64,000 nucleotides of DNA. It comes from JANPBY01 sp963805505. GTDB lineage: Bacteria; Actinomycetota; Actinomycetes; DATJPE01. Both the position numbers and the translations under genes were made by a program. Below, piece by piece: positions 44,233-52,867 of this stretch; position 1 is the first letter of the stretch; each line of letters opens with the position of its first letter. Under the pieces are notes generated by a model. That model did no database searches and had not been told where the DNA came from. It saw only the letters and a program-made list of their open reading frames with translations. The stretch is taken from assembly GCA_963805505.1 (NCBI GenBank), contig CAWDUP010000007.1:372001-436000 (forward strand), read 5' to 3'.

Positions 44233-45176
44233 GCAACGGACAGGTGATCTCCGCGCTCGTCGCGGCCCTCGTACTTCTCATCGTCCTGGTCACACTGGCC
44301 AAGACTGTTCGCATCGTGCCCCAAGCTCGCGCGGGCATCGTCGAGCGGCTCGGGCGCTACCACCGCACGCTCAACGCAGGCTTGTCGATCCTGGTCCCGT
44401 TCATCGACAACCTCAAACCGCTCATCGACCTTCGCGAGCAGGTCGTGAGCTTTCCTCCCCAGCCGGTCATCACCGAGGACAACCTTGTGGTGTCCATCGA
44501 CTCGGTGATCTTCTTCCAGGTCACCGACCCGAAGGCGGCGACGTACGAGATCGCCAACTACATCCAGGCGATCGAGCAGCTGACCGTGACCACGCTCCGA
44601 AACGTCGTTGGTGGGATGGACCTCGAGGAGGCATTGACGTCCCGCGATTCGATCAACAACGTCCTGCGCGGGGTTCTGGACGAGGCGACCGGCAAATGGG
44701 GGGTCCGCGTCAACCGGGTGGAGATCAAGGCCATCGACCCCCCGCCGTCGGTTCAGGAGTCGATGGAGAAGCAGATGCGCGCAGAGCGCGAGAAGCGCGC
44801 CACCATCCTCACGGCGGAAGGTTTCAAGCAGAGCCAGATCCTCACAGCAGAAGGTGAGCGGCAGTCCGCGATCCTTCGAGCCGAGGGTGAGGCACAGTCG
44901 GCTGTCATTCGAGCCGAGGGTGAGGCCACGGCCATCCACACGGTGTTCACCGCGATCCACGAGGGCGACCCCGACCCGAAGCTGCTCGCCTACCAATACA
45001 TCCAGTCCCTGCCGGAGATCGCGCAGGGGCAGGCCAGCAAGATCTGGGTGCTGCCGGCTGAGCTGTCGCAGGCCATGGGGGCAGTAGGCGCCGCCTTCTC
45101 CGGGTTGAGCGGACCAAAGACGGTCTTCGACAACCCGCCACAATCCTCCGAAGGTCAGCCAGCGACCGGTGAGTAG
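44229..45176 (+). CDS. SPFH / band 7 (stomatin-like) membrane protein
   Basis: Membrane-anchored SPFH protein of 315 residues. It has one N-terminal helix (about 5-27), then the band 7 domain with VPQARAGIVERLGRYHRTL, PVITEDNLVVSIDSVIFFQV and NVVGGMDLEEALTSRD. A coiled-coil flotillin-like region contains EKQMRAEREKRATILTAEG and repeated SAILRAEGEAQSAVIRAEGE-type units. Such proteins assemble into membrane microdomain rings. It overlaps nfeD by 4 bp, and its 3' end overlaps the convergent transglycosylase by 22 bp. Confidence 0.92.
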   Translation: MSNGQVISALVAALVLLIVLVTLAKTVRIVPQARAGIVERLGRYHRTLNAGLSILVPFIDNLKPLIDLREQVVSFPPQPVITEDNLVVSIDSVIFFQVTDPKAATYEIANYIQAIEQLTVTTLRNVVGGMDLEEALTSRDSINNVLRGVLDEATGKWGVRVNRVEIKAIDPPPSVQESMEKQMRAEREKRATILTAEGFKQSQILTAEGERQSAILRAEGEAQSAVIRAEGEATAIHTVFTAIHEGDPDPKLLAYQYIQSLPEIAQGQASKIWVLPAELSQAMGAVGAAFSGLSGPKTVFDNPPQSSEGQPATGE

Positions 45177-46267
45177 ACCGGGAGAGGCGGTTCGCCGAAG
45201 CGCTCGGCGATCTGAGCGCCGATCCGGATAACCAGGGCCACGTACCAGTTGGCATGGTTGTAGCGGTAGATCGCTCGCATGAGCCCGACGTCGCCCTTTC
45301 CGCCACCATTGGCGCACAGATAGCGCGCTGCCGAATAGATCGCGTCAGCTGGGTTGCGGATGTCGGCTGCTCCGTCCCCGTCCCCATCGACCGCGTAGGC
45401 GGCGAAGGTGGACGGAAGAAACTGCATCGGTCCTTGAGCTCCGGCGGGGCTGTCATTGGGGTTGGTGCCGTGACCACTCTCGACCTGACCGATGGCTGCC
45501 AGCGCTGGCCAAGGAAGTCCCTCGCAGGTCGCCGCCGCGCCGCGATACCAAGCGAGGAACGGCACTGGGATTCCGCGGGCGGTGGCAGTGTTCACCGCAC
45601 CCCATTGAGCAGCGCTCGCCTCGGCTCGCGCCGCTGCGATGGCAGCGGCCGCCTGCTCGGCTTCCTCGAGACGTTTCGCGGTCGCGTCCAAGGAGTCCAG
45701 CGCGGCCTGCGCCTGGTCGAGCAGCGCGGTGAGCTCGGCCAACCTGGCCTCCGCCTGCCCGGCGGTGGCGGTCGTTCGATCTGCCGTCGCCGCGCGCTGC
45801 TTGGCCACGGCCTGAGCCGACTGGGCGACCAGCTCGGTGCTGCTCGTGATCTGGCGGTCGCTGTCCACGACGCGGCGAAGCGTCCCGATGCGCTGAGCCA
45901 GGTCACTGGGCGAGGAGGCGTCGAGCACGCTGGCCAGAAGGCCCGTCTGTCCGCCACCCATGTAGAGCGCCCTGATCCGCTGGGCTGCCGCCCGCGTGGC
46001 GTCATCATGCAGCTCCGTAGCCGCGTCCGCCTCCTGGGCTGCGCTGATCCCAGCGCTGACGTCGTGGGCCAGGCCGTTGAGGGAGCCCTCATAGGCGGCC
46101 AAGGCTGCGTCCACACGAGGTTGCAGGCCGCGCACCACGTCCGCAGCGGCACGGGCCTTGGCTCGAGCGTCGTCGGCGGACTGGGCGACGGCGATGCCAG
46201 GCGTGACGAGGAGAAGACAAGTCGTGGCTGAGACGGCCGCGACTCGTCGGGCCACGCCGCGACACAT
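45155..46267 (-). CDS. Secreted lytic transglycosylase with N-terminal coiled coil
   Basis: Peptidoglycan-cleaving protein of 370 residues. A signal peptide is visible (about 1-29, ending AVAQS). A long Ala/Glu-rich coiled coil (about 30-225) follows, resembling the N domains of actinobacterial NlpC/P60 and transglycosylase proteins. The SLT domain has the catalytic Glu E263 in IGQVESGHGTNP, then AGAQGPMQFLPSTFAAYAVD and IYSAARYLC. The ATG at 46267 gives a normal signal peptide. It is divergent from the TrmH-like gene. Confidence 0.88.
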   Translation of the reverse strand: MCRGVARRVAAVSATTCLLLVTPGIAVAQSADDARAKARAAADVVRGLQPRVDAALAAYEGSLNGLAHDVSAGISAAQEADAATELHDDATRAAAQRIRALYMGGGQTGLLASVLDASSPSDLAQRIGTLRRVVDSDRQITSSTELVAQSAQAVAKQRAATADRTTATAGQAEARLAELTALLDQAQAALDSLDATAKRLEEAEQAAAAIAAARAEASAAQWGAVNTATARGIPVPFLAWYRGAAATCEGLPWPALAAIGQVESGHGTNPNDSPAGAQGPMQFLPSTFAAYAVDGDGDGAADIRNPADAIYSAARYLCANGGGKGDVGLMRAIYRYNHANWYVALVIRIGAQIAERFGEPPLPVYSPVAG

Positions 46268-46348
46268 CACCTGCTGGTCATCGGTCCGGACAATGAGGGT
46301 CTTGATCGGCTGGGAGGTCTGGCACTGAATGTCACCTACCGTTGAGGG

Positions 46349-47200
46349 ATGCGCCAAGCCGACGTGCTCGACGATTTCGTCGGGCTGACCGACGTAGCCT
46401 TGCGCCGTCGGTTGGAGCCGGCGCACGGGCTGTTCATCGCCGAGGGGACCCAGGTAGCCCTGCGCGCTCTGGCCTGCGGCTTCGAGCCCAGGACGATGGT
46501 CGTCATCCCGGAGCGGGCCGACCGCGAAGACGTACGCGCCCTCGCGGACGGTGTGCGGGCTGCGGGGGGATTCGTGCATCAGGTCCAGTCCGCCGATCTC
46601 CGGCGGCACGCCGGGTTCGACGTTCACCGCGGTGTGATGGTGTCCTTCGCGCGTCCGCCCCGCCTGGTTCTGAGTGAGGTCGCTCGATCGGCCAGGACCT
46701 TGGCTGTCCTCGAGGGCATTGTTGACCACACCAATGTCGGGGCCATCATTCGCTCCGCCGCGGCGCTCGGGGTCGATGGGCTGGTCCTCGACCCACGCTG
46801 CGCTGACCCCCTCTACCGTCGGGCCATCCGGACGTCCATGGGTGCCGTCTTCTCCGTGCCATACGCTCGAAGCGGCTCTTGGCCGGGTGGGCTCAACACC
46901 CTTGCCGACCTCGGGTTCACCGTTCTCGCGCTGACGCCACATGCGGCCGACTGCGATCTAGCCGAGCTACGCGTCAGGGCCGACGAAAAGGTGGCGATCC
47001 TCCTTGGTACGGAGGGGACCGGGCTCTCGGCTGGCGCGCTGCGGCTGGCCGACGTGCGGGTAGCCATCGGGATGCACCAGGGTGTCGACTCGTTGAACGT
47101 GGCGACGGCCGCAGCTTTGGCCTGCTGGGCGGTCGAACGCGCGCGGTCAGGATCCGAAGGTCACCGACTCGACGGCAGTTCAGGCACCATGGACGCATGA
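46349..47200 (+). CDS. SpoU/TrmH family RNA 2'-O-methyltransferase
   Basis: Knotted-fold (SPOUT) RNA methyltransferase of 283 residues. The N-terminal substrate-binding region (about 1-110) includes GLFIAEGTQVALRAL. The catalytic domain has LEGIVDHTNVGAIIRSAAALGV, RRAIRTSMGAVFSVPY, AILLGTEGTGLS and IGMHQGVDSLNVATAAAL, which are motifs 1-3 of the family. The RNA target (rRNA or tRNA) cannot be told from sequence. It overlaps the next gene by 4 bp (ATGA). Confidence 0.9.
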   Translation: MRQADVLDDFVGLTDVALRRRLEPAHGLFIAEGTQVALRALACGFEPRTMVVIPERADREDVRALADGVRAAGGFVHQVQSADLRRHAGFDVHRGVMVSFARPPRLVLSEVARSARTLAVLEGIVDHTNVGAIIRSAAALGVDGLVLDPRCADPLYRRAIRTSMGAVFSVPYARSGSWPGGLNTLADLGFTVLALTPHAADCDLAELRVRADEKVAILLGTEGTGLSAGALRLADVRVAIGMHQGVDSLNVATAAALACWAVERARSGSEGHRLDGSSGTMDA

Positions 47201-48414
47201 GACGAATCGGGCACCGGTCGATCGTGGCGCCTGCAGTGGCCCTGGCCGTCTCGATCTCGGCCCTGACTGGATGTGCAGCCGCGGGTCAGCCGCACGCCGC
47301 GGATGGCCACGATGACTGGGCTCAGGGGGTTGAGCTCCATCCTCGCGCGCCATCGGCCGCACCACGGGTTCAGGTCGCTGGACTGGAGCAGGGTGAGTCA
47401 TGGATCGAACTGGGCATGCCGGGCGGCAGCTATACCCCCCACGCTGAGGGGCGAGGCACGGACGACTACCGCTGCCTGCTCCTGGACCCGGGCCTGCGGT
47501 CGGACATCGTCGTCTCGGGCGTCGTCCTCCAGCCGGGGAACGCTGATCTCGTTCATCACGCGATCCTGTACCGAGTCGATCCTGGGCAGGTGAAGGCGGC
47601 GGAGGCGAGCGACGCTGCCGATCCCGATGAGGGATGGTCGTGCTTCGGCGGTCCGAACCTCCCCGATCCCACGGGCCAGCTGGGCGGGTTGAATCAGGCG
47701 CCTTGGGTGGCTGCCTTCGCGACCAACGGCGGGGAGCAGCGTTTTCGAGCGGGCACCGGCATGGAGCTTGCCGCTGGTTCGCGGCTGGTTCTCCAGCTCC
47801 ACTACAACCTGCTGTCCAGTCGAGGAGGCAGCGACAACAGCACGATCAGCCTGCGGGTGGCCCCTCCTGGAGCCGGCCTGGCGCCGCTGCACACCATGCT
47901 CCTACCTGCCCCGGTTGAGCTGGCGTGCGCCGCGGGGGAAAGCGGGCCTCTGTGCGACAGGGAGGCAGCCGTCTTCGACGTGATCGACCGCTTCGGGCCA
48001 GGCGCCGGTCGCACGATCGCCGGGCTCCAGGTCTTGTGTGGAGGATCGTTGACGTCGCCGAAGGCCTCCGTCACCCAGACCTGCACCCGTCCGGTGAACG
48101 AGCGGCTGCGGATCCAAGCAGTAGCAGGGCACATGCATCTGCTCGGTCGCTCGATTCGCATCGACCTGCTACGCGGCGATGGGTCCACCTCGAGGTTGCT
48201 GGACGTGCCGTCGTTCAACTTCGACGATCAGCGAGCGACTCAGCTCGCCGAGCCGGTCACGGCGCACATCGGCGATCGGCTCCGTGTGACCTGCACCCAC
48301 GATCCGGGCCTGCGGCGATTGCTCCCTGAGCTTCGGGGCTTGCCACCGCGCTACGTCGTCTGGGGTGATGGGACCTCGGACGAGATGTGCCTCGGGATCG
48401 TTACGTACACCTAG
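47197..48414 (+). CDS. Copper type II monooxygenase-like lipoprotein (PHM fold)
   Basis: Exported lipoprotein of 405 residues. The signal ends in lipobox LTGC with Cys26. The sequence has the layout of copper type II, ascorbate-dependent monooxygenases such as PHM. H120 and H121 (LVHHAIL) and H202 (LQLHYN) match the CuH ligands. H312 and H314 (GHMHLLG) and M397 (SDEMCLG) match the CuM ligands. Several Cys may form disulfides. The ATG at 47197 overlaps the TrmH stop. It probably oxidises a substrate outside the membrane, but the substrate is unknown. Confidence 0.82.
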   Translation: MRRIGHRSIVAPAVALAVSISALTGCAAAGQPHAADGHDDWAQGVELHPRAPSAAPRVQVAGLEQGESWIELGMPGGSYTPHAEGRGTDDYRCLLLDPGLRSDIVVSGVVLQPGNADLVHHAILYRVDPGQVKAAEASDAADPDEGWSCFGGPNLPDPTGQLGGLNQAPWVAAFATNGGEQRFRAGTGMELAAGSRLVLQLHYNLLSSRGGSDNSTISLRVAPPGAGLAPLHTMLLPAPVELACAAGESGPLCDREAAVFDVIDRFGPGAGRTIAGLQVLCGGSLTSPKASVTQTCTRPVNERLRIQAVAGHMHLLGRSIRIDLLRGDGSTSRLLDVPSFNFDDQRATQLAEPVTAHIGDRLRVTCTHDPGLRRLLPELRGLPPRYVVWGDGTSDEMCLGIVTYT

Positions 48415-48434
48415 GGCTAGCGCGCCAAGCATCG

Positions 48435-49142
48435 TCAAGGCAGCTCCCAGTCGACAGGATCCCCACCCAGTTCGGTCAGGTAAGTATTGATCCGGCTGAA
48501 TGGCCGGGACCCGAAGAATCCACGGTGGGCCGACAGCGGGCTTGGATGCGCGCTCTCGACTCGGGGCCAAGCACCGAGAAGCGGAGCTGCGGTCTGGGCG
48601 TCGCGCCCCCACAGGACCGCGACGAGTGGCCGTTGACGTGCTGCCAACGCCCGGATGGCACAGTCGGTCACTCGCTCCCAGCCGCGCCCTCGATGGCTGC
48701 CGGCGAGACCTGGCGAGACCGTCAGGACGCGGTTGAGCAGCAGGACACCCTGGTCGGCCCAGGGGGTGAGGTCCCCGTCGCGGGGCCGGCGAAGCCCGAG
48801 ATCGCTCATCAGCTCACGATGGATGTTCTGCAGGCTGCCGGGAAGCGGCCGCACGTCGGGCGCGACAGAGAAGGACAGCCCCACCGCGTGACCCGGGGTC
48901 GGATAGGGGTCCTGACCGACGATGAGGACGCGGACGTCGGCCATGGGACGAACGAAGGCACGAAGAACGGCGTTCCCCGGCGGAAGGTACCCCCGGCCGG
49001 CCGTGACCTCAGAACGAAGGAATGACCCGAGACCGGCAATGTCGTCGGCCACCGGCTCGAGCGCTTGAGCCCAGTCCGGTGCGACGAGGTCGCGCAGATG
49101 CCGAGCGGTCACGTGTGGACGGTAGCCAAAGATCTCGGTCAA
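48435..49142 (-). CDS. ung: Uracil-DNA glycosylase
   Basis: Base-excision repair enzyme that removes uracil from DNA. Family 1 motifs are present: catalytic Asp in VLIVGQDPYPTPGHAVGLSF, LLLNRVLTVSPGLAGSH, LVAVLWGRDAQ, and the DNA-binding loop HPSPLSAHRGFFGSRPFS. At 235 residues from a TTG start it is slightly longer than average. A GTG ten codons in (49112) would also fit, and neither has a clear ribosome site. It is convergent with the monooxygenase-like gene. Confidence 0.95.
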   Translation of the reverse strand: MTEIFGYRPHVTARHLRDLVAPDWAQALEPVADDIAGLGSFLRSEVTAGRGYLPPGNAVLRAFVRPMADVRVLIVGQDPYPTPGHAVGLSFSVAPDVRPLPGSLQNIHRELMSDLGLRRPRDGDLTPWADQGVLLLNRVLTVSPGLAGSHRGRGWERVTDCAIRALAARQRPLVAVLWGRDAQTAAPLLGAWPRVESAHPSPLSAHRGFFGSRPFSRINTYLTELGGDPVDWELP

Positions 49143-49216
49143 CAGTCAATTGCCGAGGTCCTTGCGAGCGACAGATGCAGCCAAACTCCGCTTCAGGTCC
49201 GAAGGTGGAAGCTGAG

Positions 49217-49264
49217 CCATGAGTCAACGAAATAGTCAAAGAACTAGTCATTGAACTAGTCCAC
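49217..49264 (+). repeat. 12-bp tandem AGTCA-type repeat
   Basis: Units at 49229-49240 (GAAATAGTCAAA), 49241-49252 (GAACTAGTCATT) and 49253-49264 (GAACTAGTCCAC) form a 12-bp tandem array. A fourth, weaker unit at 49217-49228 keeps AGTCAA in the same register. The array is A+T-rich against a GC-rich background and lies between ung and the ScyD/ScyE-like gene, 119 bp before its start. It is a candidate regulator-binding array. Confidence 0.7.
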
Positions 49265-49382
49265 AAAGGTGATGTTTGGTCTTTCGACGGAGTGGCACGA
49301 TGCGGCCGTTAGGTCGTCGTGGTCGGCTGCAGATCGTCGCAGCCTTCCCTCCCACCATCACGTCTTCATGGGGGTTACACAC

Positions 49383-50468
49383 ATGAGGTTGAGGTCAACC
49401 GGGTTCAGGACAACCGCCGTCACCTTTGCCGCCGTTGGCGCGGTCCTCCTAGCTCTGCCCAGCTCCGCCACAGCTGCGTCTGCACCGTCCGATCCCATCG
49501 CGCAGGGTCTGGTCGGTCCACTTCAGCTCGACGTCGGGTCCCACGGTCAGGTTTACGCTGCTCAGGACTTCATCGGGACGCTGACAAAGATCCGCAGGAA
49601 CGGGACCACCAAGACCCTGGTGTCAGAGCCCAATGAGGTCGCCGGGGTGGCTTCGCGGGGTTACACCGTGGCCTTCACCACGACCAATGGCGGAGAGGAC
49701 ACGCCCACCACGGCGGCGTACCTCAAGGTCCGACGCCCGAACGGGCATGTTCGTATCCTGGCCGACCTGTTCAAGTTCGAGGCCAGGCACAATCCCGATG
49801 CAAGCAGTGTCTACGGTTTCCGTCACTTGTCGAAGAAGTGCACCGATGCGTTGGCGCCGCTCGCCGACGAGATCGGGCCACCCACCTACACGGGACTCAT
49901 CGACTCACATCCCTATGCCCTGGCCAACGCACCTGGCGGGGGCTGGTACGTCGCCGACGCGGCTGGCAATGACATCCTCAAAGTCTCGCCGCACGGCCAC
50001 ATCTCGGTGGCCTTCGTCCTGCGGCCGCAGAAGGTCGTGGTAAGCGCTGCCGCTGCAGCCGGTCAGGGCCTGCCGGACTGCACGATCGGCAAGACCTATG
50101 CGTTTGAGCCGGTTCCGACCGACGTCGAGGTCTTGCCGAACGGGTCTCTCATCGTCAGCATGCTGCCCGGTGGACCAGAGGACGCCAGCCTTGGAGCGCG
50201 TGGCGGCGTCATCCGGATCGCCGGGGACGGTGAGTTCTCCAACCTCGCGACCGGTTTCCTCGGGGCGACCAATGTGGCCATTGGAAAGGGCGGGCGGATC
50301 TATGTCGCCGAGCTCTTCGGCAACCGGATCTCCGTGCTGCGCAATGGTGTCATCTCGAAGGTCGCCGATCTTCCATCCCCGGCCGGCGTGGAGTACTCCC
50401 ACGGCAAGCTCTATGTCTCCACAGATGTGTTCGGCAACGGCTCGATCGTCAAGATCGACGTTCCCTGA
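49383..50468 (+). CDS. Secreted ScyD/ScyE-family beta-propeller protein
   Basis: Exported protein of 361 residues with a signal peptide (about 1-32, ending ATAASA). NHL-like propeller repeats include PLQLDVGSHGQVYAAQDFIGTL, PYALANAPGGGWYVADAAGNDIL and NVAIGKGGRIYVAELFGNRISVL, each with a DG/GG-YVA-type turn. ScyD/ScyE names come from cyanobacterial scytonemin clusters; the actinobacterial members have no proven function. The ATG at 49383 gives a normal signal peptide, with GGGGG about 8 nt before it. No scytonemin pathway genes are near. Confidence 0.85.
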   Translation: MRLRSTGFRTTAVTFAAVGAVLLALPSSATAASAPSDPIAQGLVGPLQLDVGSHGQVYAAQDFIGTLTKIRRNGTTKTLVSEPNEVAGVASRGYTVAFTTTNGGEDTPTTAAYLKVRRPNGHVRILADLFKFEARHNPDASSVYGFRHLSKKCTDALAPLADEIGPPTYTGLIDSHPYALANAPGGGWYVADAAGNDILKVSPHGHISVAFVLRPQKVVVSAAAAAGQGLPDCTIGKTYAFEPVPTDVEVLPNGSLIVSMLPGGPEDASLGARGGVIRIAGDGEFSNLATGFLGATNVAIGKGGRIYVAELFGNRISVLRNGVISKVADLPSPAGVEYSHGKLYVSTDVFGNGSIVKIDVP

Positions 50469-50484
50469 CGACCAATTAGGCCTT

Positions 50485-50515
50485 GAGGGGTCGCCGGCGC
50501 TGCCGGCGGCCCCTC
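50485..50515. terminator. Bidirectional terminator hairpin between ScyD/E-like gene and pgi
   Basis: GAGGGGTCGCCGGC (50485-50498) pairs with GCCGGCGGCCCCTC (50502-50515) around a 3-nt loop. The 14-bp stem has one G-U position. It lies between two convergent genes. Confidence 0.75.
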
Positions 50516-50532
50516 TTGGGCTACATCAGCGG

Positions 50533-52161
50533 TCAATCGTCCGAGTGACGTGAGAAGAATCGCCGGATCAGGGCATTCGTCGATGCGTCATGGTTCAGGT
50601 CCTCATCGTCAGATGCCTCGAGCTCTTCGATGATTCGCGTGGCCAGAACCTTCCCGAGCTCGACACCCCACTGGTCGAAGGAGTCGATGCCCCAGACGAC
50701 GCCCTGGGTGAAGACGCTGTGCTCGTACAAGGCGACCAGGGAACCGAGGGCGAAGGGCGTCAACCGCTCGGCAACCAAGGTCGTCGAGGGACGGTTTCCC
50801 TCGAAGACCTTGTGTGGCACCAGCTGCGGTGGCGTTCCTTCGGCCCGTACCTCCTCGACCGTCTTACCGAACGCCAGCGCCTCGGCCTGGGCAAGCACGT
50901 TCGCCGTCAGCAGGTCGTGGTGCTTGCCAAGCGGGTTGAGGGGCTCGGTGAAAGCGATGAAATCACAAGGGATCAGATGTGTCCCTTGGTGAATCAGCTG
51001 GTAAAACGAGTGTTGGCCGTTCGTGCCGGGCTCGCCCCAATAGATCGGACCGGTTTGGACGCTCACGGCTGACCCGTCGAGATGGACGTGCTTGCCATTG
51101 GACTCCATGGTCAGCTGCTGCAGGTAGGCAGGAAAGCGCTTGAGGTATTGGTCGTACGGGAGCACCGCTACGGTCTGAGCCCCGAAGAAGTCGGAATACC
51201 AGACGGCAAGCAAGCCCATGATGACCGGAAGGTTTCGTTCGAACGGCGCAGTCCTGAAGTGTTCGTCCATCGCGTGAAACCCATCGAGCATCTGACGGAA
51301 GTTCTCTGGCCCGATGGCGATCATCGTGGACAGCCCGACCGCTGAGTCCATGGAGTACCGTCCACCGACCCAGTCCCAGAAGCCGAACATGTTGTCGGTG
51401 TCGATGCCGAATGCCGCGACGGCCTCTGCGTTGGTGGAGACGGCCACGAAGTGGCTGGCGACCGCCGCCTCCTCGCCAAGTCCGGCCAGGAGCCATGCGC
51501 GCGCCGTTCGCGCATTGGTCATCGTCTCCAGCGTGGTGAACGTCTTCGAGCAGATGATGAACAGCGTTTCGGCCGGATCAAGATCGCGGGTGGCCTCCGC
51601 AAAGTCGGTGCCGTCGACGTTCGACACGAATCTGAAGGCAAGGTCACGCCGGCTGTAGAACCGCAGTGCCTCGTAGGCCATCACGGGGCCGAGGTCTGAG
51701 CCGCCGATGCCCACGTTCACCACTGTGGTGATCCGTCGACCGGTGTGGCCGGTCCACGTGCCTGAGCGAACCGCGTCGGCGAAGCGGCTCATTCGATCGA
51801 GCACCTCGTGCACGCCGGGGACCACATCGATGCCGTCAACGACGATGCTCTCGTCACGCGGTGTGCGCAGGGCTACGTGCAGGACCGCCCTGTCCTCGGT
51901 CACATTGATCTTCTCGCCGCGGAACATCGCCTGGATCTGATCCGGCAGGTCGGACTCGCGCGCAAGAGCTATGAGGAGTCGAAGGGTTTCGTCCGTGATC
52001 CGGTGCTTGGAGTAGTCGGCGTAGATTCCGACAGCCTCGAGGCTGAGCCGCTCGGCTCGTCCTGGATCTTCGGCGAAGAGGTCGCGCAGGTGCTTTGCTG
52101 CGACCGTGGAGAAGTGCTCTTCGAGGCGGCGCCAGGACTCTGTGTTGGGGGGACTGGTCAT
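50533..52161 (-). CDS. pgi: Glucose-6-phosphate isomerase
   Basis: Interconverts glucose 6-phosphate and fructose 6-phosphate. The 542-residue protein has the family signatures VVNVGIGGSDLGPVMAYEAL, the FVSNVDGTDFAEA and SKTFTTLETMTNA segments, and active-site Glu in GGRYSMDSAVGL-related sequence. GEPGTNGQHSFYQLIHQG contains the catalytic Glu/His region, and the C terminus has VWGIDSFDQWGVELGK. It is the last gene of gnd-HAD-pgi on the minus strand, convergent with the ScyD/E-like gene. Confidence 0.97.
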   Translation of the reverse strand: MTSPPNTESWRRLEEHFSTVAAKHLRDLFAEDPGRAERLSLEAVGIYADYSKHRITDETLRLLIALARESDLPDQIQAMFRGEKINVTEDRAVLHVALRTPRDESIVVDGIDVVPGVHEVLDRMSRFADAVRSGTWTGHTGRRITTVVNVGIGGSDLGPVMAYEALRFYSRRDLAFRFVSNVDGTDFAEATRDLDPAETLFIICSKTFTTLETMTNARTARAWLLAGLGEEAAVASHFVAVSTNAEAVAAFGIDTDNMFGFWDWVGGRYSMDSAVGLSTMIAIGPENFRQMLDGFHAMDEHFRTAPFERNLPVIMGLLAVWYSDFFGAQTVAVLPYDQYLKRFPAYLQQLTMESNGKHVHLDGSAVSVQTGPIYWGEPGTNGQHSFYQLIHQGTHLIPCDFIAFTEPLNPLGKHHDLLTANVLAQAEALAFGKTVEEVRAEGTPPQLVPHKVFEGNRPSTTLVAERLTPFALGSLVALYEHSVFTQGVVWGIDSFDQWGVELGKVLATRIIEELEASDDEDLNHDASTNALIRRFFSRHSDD

Positions 52162-52182
52162 GGTGGGTCGGTCCTCTCTGAT

Positions 52183-52860
52183 TCAACAGGGGAGTGGGTC
52201 CTGGAGACTGGCCAGGACGTGGGCAGCCCCAGCGGCCGAGAGGTCGGCCGCACTGAAATGGCCGGTCGCGACACCGACCGACACCGCTCCGGCGGCATGG
52301 GCCGCCTCGACGTCGCGAGGAGTGTCGCCGACAACCAAGACCGCCCCGGGGTCCAGCTGGGTACCGAGCACCCGACTGCCGCGTCGGATCGCGATTCGGG
52401 TCAACTCACCTCGATCAGCAGAGTCGGAACCATAGCCACCGAACGCGAACCATCGGTTGAGCTGGCCACGTGCGAGCTTGATGTGGGCGGCGGCTTCCAC
52501 GTTGCCCGACGTGATACCAAGCAGAATTCCGGCGTTGCTCAGAGTCTCGAGTGCCTCCGGCAGACCAGGGAGTACGCGATAGCCCGTAGACGCAGCGACT
52601 GCGTCGTCGAGGTGCCCCAGGTAGGCGGTGATCAGAGCGGCAATCTCTGCCTCGGTCGGCGCCCGTCCGAGCAGCCCGACGAACGTGGCCCTGCACACGT
52701 CGTGGTCGGGCATCCCGTCCTCGGTGAAGTCGGCGATGTCACCAGTCACGGAGTATCGGTCCAGGAACGCCGACGCCCAGGCGTGGGCACCTGCCCCTCC
52801 GGTGGTGATCAAGGTGCCGTCGATGTCGAAGACAACAGCCCTGACCGCCACCTCGGTCAT
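52183..52860 (-). CDS. HAD-family phosphatase between gnd and pgi
   Basis: Haloacid-dehalogenase-type hydrolase of 225 residues. Motif I is VVFDIDGTLITTGG, motif II is in GITSGN, and motif IV is LVVGDTPRDVEAAHAAG. The cap region (about 20-90) is of the small-helical phosphoglycolate-phosphatase type. The ATG at 52860 was chosen because it starts just after the gnd stop. It is flanked by gnd (7-bp gap) and pgi (21-bp gap), so its substrate may be a sugar phosphate, but that is only inference. Confidence 0.88.
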   Translation of the reverse strand: MTEVAVRAVVFDIDGTLITTGGAGAHAWASAFLDRYSVTGDIADFTEDGMPDHDVCRATFVGLLGRAPTEAEIAALITAYLGHLDDAVAASTGYRVLPGLPEALETLSNAGILLGITSGNVEAAAHIKLARGQLNRWFAFGGYGSDSADRGELTRIAIRRGSRVLGTQLDPGAVLVVGDTPRDVEAAHAAGAVSVGVATGHFSAADLSAAGAAHVLASLQDPLPC

Positions 52861-52867
52861 CTGCGAC

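Noticed and set aside
45155..46942. 595-codon version of the lytic transglycosylase
   Set aside because: The first 225 residues of that frame overlap the divergent TrmH-like gene and show no domain; ATG 46267 begins a clear signal peptide.
49217..49264. Possible CRISPR repeat array
   Set aside because: Units are only 12 bp and directly abutting with no spacers, and there are no cas genes in the window. The 15-bp array at 57582-57641 fails for the same reason.
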